A DNA stretch of 7,991 nt, taken from positions 1 to 7,991 of the forward strand of contig FR899859.1 in assembly GCA_000437595.1 (NCBI GenBank). Reading direction: 5' to 3'. The notes under the pieces were generated by a model. The model was given only the letters and a program-made list of their open reading frames with translations. It was not told the origin of the DNA and ran no database searches. The translations under genes were made by a program, and so were the position numbers. Below, piece by piece: positions 5,610 to 7,991 of the stretch (within the stretch, counting starts at the first letter, position 1; each line of letters opens with the position of its first letter). The DNA is from Faecalibacterium sp. CAG:74. GTDB taxonomy: Bacteria; Bacillota; Clostridia; Christensenellales; Aristaeellaceae.

Positions 5610-6181
5610 GCGGATACGCCTCCTTTCCGCGCCAGCAGCGCCCGGATAACACCAATCGCCGCCGCGACGAGGATGACCACGATGACGTTGACGTGAAAGA
5701 CGGCGGATGCCACGAACGCGCCTGCCATCAGCAGCAGATTCAGCCAATCCTTCGACTGCACGACCTTGCCGCCAAGATTTGCCGTTACGTCGCAGATGAC
5801 CGCTGCCACGCCCGACTGCATCCCCGTCAGCACCGCGCGTACCCATTCGTTCTCGGCAAACGCGGCGTACATCATGGAGATGATGCTGATGATGACAATC
5901 GGCGGCAGAATTGTCGCCAGCACCGCGACGATCAGCCCCGGAATCCCGGCGATGCGCCGCCCAACGAGGATGGCGCCGTTGACGGCAATCGCGCCCGGTG
6001 CGGTCTGCGCCAGGGCGGTCATGTCCAGCATTTCCTCTTCGGTCAGGTAATGCAGCTCATCAACGAATTTTTTCTTCATCAGCGACACGATGACGAATCC
6101 GCCGCCGAAAGTGAAGGTGCTGATGAGAAGCATGGAAGAAAAGAGCGTCCAAAGACGGTGCGCTTTGGATTCCTGTTGCAT
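5606..6181 (-). CDS. Chromate transporter family protein, short-chain, first gene of pair
   Basis: This 191-residue membrane protein is the partner half of the split CHR transporter. FTFGGG (23-28) and TAPGAIAVN (60-68) match the two signature motifs; the usual second Pro of APGPIAVN is Ala64, a common variation within the family. A short polar N-terminus (about 10 residues) precedes the first membrane segment, and about five hydrophobic segments follow. ATG 6181 has the Shine-Dalgarno AAGGAG upstream at a long spacing of about 12 bases, so translation may be moderate; no better start is seen. Its TGA overlaps the next ATG by four bases. No convincing promoter hexamers were found in the AT-rich leader (6182-6240), which does contain the small palindrome TTTATTCAATAAA (6212-6224). 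Confidence 0.92.
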   Translation of the reverse strand: MQQESKAHRLWTLFSSMLLISTFTFGGGFVIVSLMKKKFVDELHYLTEEEMLDMTALAQTAPGAIAVNGAILVGRRIAGIPGLIVAVLATILPPIVIISIISMMYAAFAENEWVRAVLTGMQSGVAAVICDVTANLGGKVVQSKDWLNLLLMAGAFVASAVFHVNVIVVILVAAAIGVIRALLARKGGVSA

Positions 6182-6246
6182 CAGGGTGGTCAGCTCCTTT
6201 TTTGAAATTGCGTTTATTCAATAAAATAGAATTTGTCTGCGGCGCG

Positions 6247-6340
6247 GAGGTTTCGCGTCTGCGGACGCGACAAGGGGGCAATAGAAACAGACGAAGTCTG
6301 CGATCGCCCCCTTGACCCCTTCGCAGCGCACGCCCATGTT
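6247..6340 (+). repeat. Structured extragenic repeat, copy A
   Basis: The order is: GAGGTTTCG, stem 1 CGCGTC-TGCG-GACGCG (6254-6269), stem 2 CAAGGGGGC (6271-6279) with GCCCCCTTG (6306-6314), then ACCCCTTCG and a tail ending CGCCCATGTT. Stem 2 encloses a small hairpin CAGAC-GAA-GTCTG (6288-6300). The same order occurs in inverted orientation at 6410-6487, with stem-preserving base changes. It may act as RNA structure at the 5' side of the chromate operon or as a REP-like DNA element. Confidence 0.75.
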
Positions 6341-6409
6341 ACAGGTTTATTGTGTTGGTTGGGAAAACGATAGGGAAACGAACCATAAAACTTCCGATAA
6401 AATCCAAGA

Positions 6410-6487
6410 AACATGGGTGTGCAGCCCGAAGGGGTGGAGGGGGCGAGCGGAAAGCCCCCTCCTCGCCTCCGCAGAGGCGAAACCCTC
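6410..6487 (-). repeat. Structured extragenic repeat, copy B
   Basis: Read on the minus strand: GAGGGTTTCG, stem 1 CGCCTC-TGCG-GAGGCG, stem 2 GGAGGGGGC with GCCCCCTCC around only nine loop bases, then ACCCCTTCG and a tail ending CACCCATGTT. It aligns with copy A along its length except for the shorter stem 2 loop. The two copies face each other across a 69-bp spacer. Confidence 0.75.
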
Positions 6488-6499
6488 TGCAACATCAAA

Positions 6500-6659
6500 G
6501 GCACTACCGCACAATTCGTCGGCAGCGCTGGCGATGCCTTTTCTGCCATCTGCTTCTTGCAGAAATCTCGATTTACCTCCAGTAAACCTTCGATTTCTGC
6601 AATCGCATCTGACAAAAAATGCATTCGCCATCGCACCAACTCATTTGTGCGGTATTGCC
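6500..6659. mobile_element. 160-bp palindromic MITE-like element with CAAA target duplication, element C
   Basis: Two 68-base arms (6500-6567 and 6592-6659) are imperfect inverted repeats. The outer 15 bases differ at a single position (GGCACTACCGCACAA against GGCAATACCGCACAA), and the inner 11 bases TTGCAGAAATC are identical. The 24-base centre can pair further (TTTAC/GTAAA). CAAA lies immediately outside both ends (6496-6499 and 6660-6663), as expected for a 4-bp target-site duplication. No transposase is encoded, so it would be a non-autonomous element mobilised in trans. The transposon family is not identified. Confidence 0.6.
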
Positions 6660-6781
6660 CAAAACTCAAGTTTGGAGAAGAAAATCAATCAGAATATCAC
6701 TCCACAAACGTGAGTGTGTTGACATTGAACACCCCTTTGGTGGTGAGCCGCAGCGCCGGAATTACCGGCAGACTCGCGAAC
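6660..6781. repeat. Direct repeat R1: extra copy of the adenine deaminase 3' end
   Basis: These 122 bases are identical to 7203-7324. On the minus strand they contain the last 28 codons of adenine deaminase (FASLPVIPALRLTT onward), the stop and 37 bases of 3' flank, but without the rest of the gene. The true native copy is R2. The left end coincides exactly with the end of element C. Confidence 0.93.
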
Positions 6782-6794
6782 TTTTGATTATCGC

Positions 6795-7205
6795 TTACAG
6801 CTTCGCCTGCGACAGCGGATATTCATCCAGCAGCGCCTTGAAATCCGCAAAATTCCGGCTCGTGCGGTCGAACATCGGCACAACCCACAGCAGAATCGCG
6901 AAGTCCAGCGCGACGGGCAGCCCGCCCTCCATCAAGGCGGCGGCAACACGGATGAAGCGGTACATTTCCGCCCGCGCAGCCCCCGAAAGCGGCGATACCA
7001 TCGCAAAAATCGGGGAGAGCACGGCGGTGATTTCCTCGTCCGACGTCTTGGCGACGCTCGTGGCGTCCAGCAGGGCGGTCAGCGCGGCTTGGCTGATCGG
7101 CGCGGCGTCATCCGCCGGCAGTTCCGGGATGAACGGCAGCGCGGGGAGCGGCAGAATCGGCCATTGCCCAGCGTCGTAGGCGGCGTTGCGGGTCAAACCG
7201 ATCAA
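6795..7205 (-). CDS. Orphan ORF, probable gene fragment trapped between two direct repeats
   Basis: The frame gives up to 136 residues ending in TAA at 6795-6797. The first possible start is TTG 7205, which lies inside repeat R2, with no Shine-Dalgarno and an in-frame TGA two codons before it. That suggests that the coding DNA has lost its own 5' end. The sequence is protein-like: a Pro-rich start (LTRNAAYDAGQWPILPLP), then a helical part with YRFIRVAAALMEGGLPVALDF and DEYPLSQAKL. The helical part distantly recalls the C-terminal region of McrB-like AAA+ ATPases (an ALDFAxxxxVxPxF pattern, then YPxSxxKL), where the full protein would continue past KL; this is a weak, unverified resemblance. 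Codon use resembles its neighbours. It may instead be a small hypothetical gene translated by coupling to adenine deaminase. I favour a truncated fragment. Confidence 0.45.
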   Translation of the reverse strand: MIGLTRNAAYDAGQWPILPLPALPFIPELPADDAAPISQAALTALLDATSVAKTSDEEITAVLSPIFAMVSPLSGAARAEMYRFIRVAAALMEGGLPVALDFAILLWVVPMFDRTSRNFADFKALLDEYPLSQAKL

Positions 7206-7324
7206 AACTCAAGTTTGGAGAAGAAAATCAATCAGAATATCACTCCACAAACGTGAGTGTGTTGACATTGAACACCCCTTTGGTGGTGAGCCGCAGCGCC
7301 GGAATTACCGGCAGACTCGCGAAC
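7203..7324. repeat. Direct repeat R2: native adenine deaminase 3' end
   Basis: This copy is in place: it continues in frame with the adenine deaminase coding sequence and includes its stop at 7240-7242. Its 122 bases are identical to 6660-6781, at an offset of 543. A small palindrome GCCGG-AATTA-CCGGC lies inside each copy (7298-7312 here). Confidence 0.93.
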
Positions 7325-7991
7325 GAAAGCGTCATGAACGGGTCAATGCCGCGATTTACGCCCTGCGCCCACGCGGCCGCCTTGCAGTGCTCTAACTTCT
7401 CGTTCACCTCTGGCAGCGGACGGTCAGTAAACAGCCCCGCCAACTCCAGCGGCAGACGAGCCTGCACCTGCCCGTTCTCCACGACGATGATGCCGCCGTG
7501 CATCTTTTTCAGCTCGTTGACCGCAAAGGCAATGTCCTCCGGCGATACGCCGCAGGCAATGATGTTGTGGCTGTCGTGGGCAATCGACGTCGCAACCGCG
7601 CCGCGCTGAATCCCGTAGCCGCGGACGTAGCAGCTGGCGACATGCCCCGTGTCGTGGTGCCGCTCGCAGACGGTCATCTGGCAGATGCCGTTATCGACGC
7701 CTTCCGCGTGCCCCAAGTCTTCGGTCACAATCTGCCCGTCGATGAGGCCAATCAGCGGCGCACGCCCAATCCGCAGCTGCTCCGGCGTTACATCCGGCAG
7801 GTGGAACGTGTCCAGCACGCCCGCGAGGATGTCCGGGTCAATGTCCGGCGCGGCGATCTCCACCTCGTGCCCGTCGTAGACGAGCTTGCCGCGCTTGAAC
7901 ACCATTTCTACATTCACATCATGCAGGTTGTCCAGCACGACGAAATCCGCCAAGTACCCCGGCGCAATCGCGCCTTTGTTGTTCAGCAGGA
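7240..7991 (-). CDS. ade: Adenine deaminase, C-terminal part (5' end outside window)
   Basis: Adenine deaminase converts adenine to hypoxanthine and ammonia in purine salvage, in the cytoplasm. About 249 C-terminal residues are visible against a usual length near 580, so the N-terminal amidohydrolase part, with most metal ligands, lies beyond the right edge. The visible frame starts within NNKGAIAPGYLADFVVLD, the end of the amidohydrolase fold, and continues through the Ade C-terminal domain. Hallmarks are ERHHDTGHV, GYGIQRGAVATSIAHDSHN with the conserved HDSHN (visible residues 138-142), LPLELAGL and DPFMTLSFASLPVIPALRL near the end. A TTG at 7953 is not the start, because the conserved sequence continues upstream of it. 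The gene ends with TGA at 7240-7242; no clear terminator follows. Its final 85 bases are duplicated at 6660-6781. Confidence 0.95.
   Translation of the reverse strand, partial: LLNNKGAIAPGYLADFVVLDNLHDVNVEMVFKRGKLVYDGHEVEIAAPDIDPDILAGVLDTFHLPDVTPEQLRIGRAPLIGLIDGQIVTEDLGHAEGVDNGICQMTVCERHHDTGHVASCYVRGYGIQRGAVATSIAHDSHNIIACGVSPEDIAFAVNELKKMHGGIIVVENGQVQARLPLELAGLFTDRPLPEVNEKLEHCKAAAWAQGVNRGIDPFMTLSFASLPVIPALRLTTKGVFNVNTLTFVE

Larger units (their letters stand above)
6182..6794. other. Gene-free repeat cluster between the chromate operon and the adenine deaminase region
   Basis: This 613-bp stretch has no supportable gene. From left to right it holds the AT-rich leader of the chromate operon, structured repeat A, a 69-bp spacer, structured repeat B in opposite orientation, a 160-bp palindromic MITE-like element C, and an extra copy of the 3' end of the adenine deaminase gene. 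Long open frames cross it on both strands, but they run through palindromes and lack ribosome binding sites. Confidence 0.7.

Noticed and set aside
5610..5846. N-terminal extension of the second chromate transporter to 5846
   Set aside because: The extension is a Gly/Arg-rich shadow of the first transporter gene. The ATG at 5609 with AAAGGAGG and ATGA overlap is the natural start, and family motifs begin right after it.
6182..6240. Promoter for the chromate operon in its AT-rich leader
   Set aside because: TATTTT and TATTGA can be proposed as -10 hexamers, but neither has an acceptable -35 at 16-18 bp, so no promoter is called.
6214..6669. Open frame of 151 residues on the minus strand through the repeat cluster
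   Set aside because: It starts with a TTG inside repeat R1 without a ribosome binding site and runs through element C, repeat B and part of repeat A. Its codons follow palindromes, so it is an accidental frame in repeat DNA.
6619..7179. Open frame of 186 residues on the plus strand
   Set aside because: It crosses element C, repeat R1 and the antisense of the orphan ORF, is Ser/Ala/Arg-rich in the way shadow frames are, and has no ribosome binding site.

Overview
The window looks like chromosomal DNA from a GC-rich member of the Clostridia (Bacillota), perhaps an uncultured gut lineage. The evidence is the regulatory style and the gene content. Coding starts carry strong GGAGG-type ribosome binding sites, and several promoters are near-consensus TTGACA/TATAAT with 17-bp spacers. 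Intrinsic terminators are frequent, and the tRNA-Ser gene encodes its own CCA end. The genes include a signal-peptide polysaccharide deacetylase with a clostridial-looking variant motif, split short-chain chromate transporters and an adenine deaminase. The placement below phylum is inference; I have no marker gene to fix it.

Left part, plus strand (1-3672). The 3' end of an acidic, probably exported protein with a tandem EEPTAEPEAT repeat stops at 388 and is followed by a terminator. An extended -10 promoter then drives a secreted polysaccharide deacetylase (544-1896). After a compact terminator hairpin comes a large SWIM zinc-finger protein (1953-3626), which ends in a hairpin that can terminate transcription from both sides.

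Middle part, minus strand (3682-6181). From left to right: a small exported-protein gene broken by a frameshift; tRNA-Ser(GGA) with a perfect-consensus promoter and its own terminator; a multi-pass membrane protein whose promoter is followed by a palindromic operator-like site; and a two-gene operon of short-chain chromate-transporter-family proteins that overlap by ATGA.

Right part (6182-7991). The 3' two-thirds or less of an adenine deaminase gene (minus strand) enters from the right edge. Its last 85 coding bases plus 37 bases of 3' flank are duplicated perfectly 543 bp away, enclosing a 421-bp segment with an orphan ORF fragment. Between that duplication and the chromate genes is about 480 bp of gene-free DNA packed with structure. 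It holds two convergent copies of one structured repeat, with base-pair-preserving differences between them, and a 160-bp MITE-like palindrome flanked by a CAAA direct repeat. This repeat cluster is the most unusual part of the window. The gene functions are otherwise ordinary and the neighbours show no single shared pathway.
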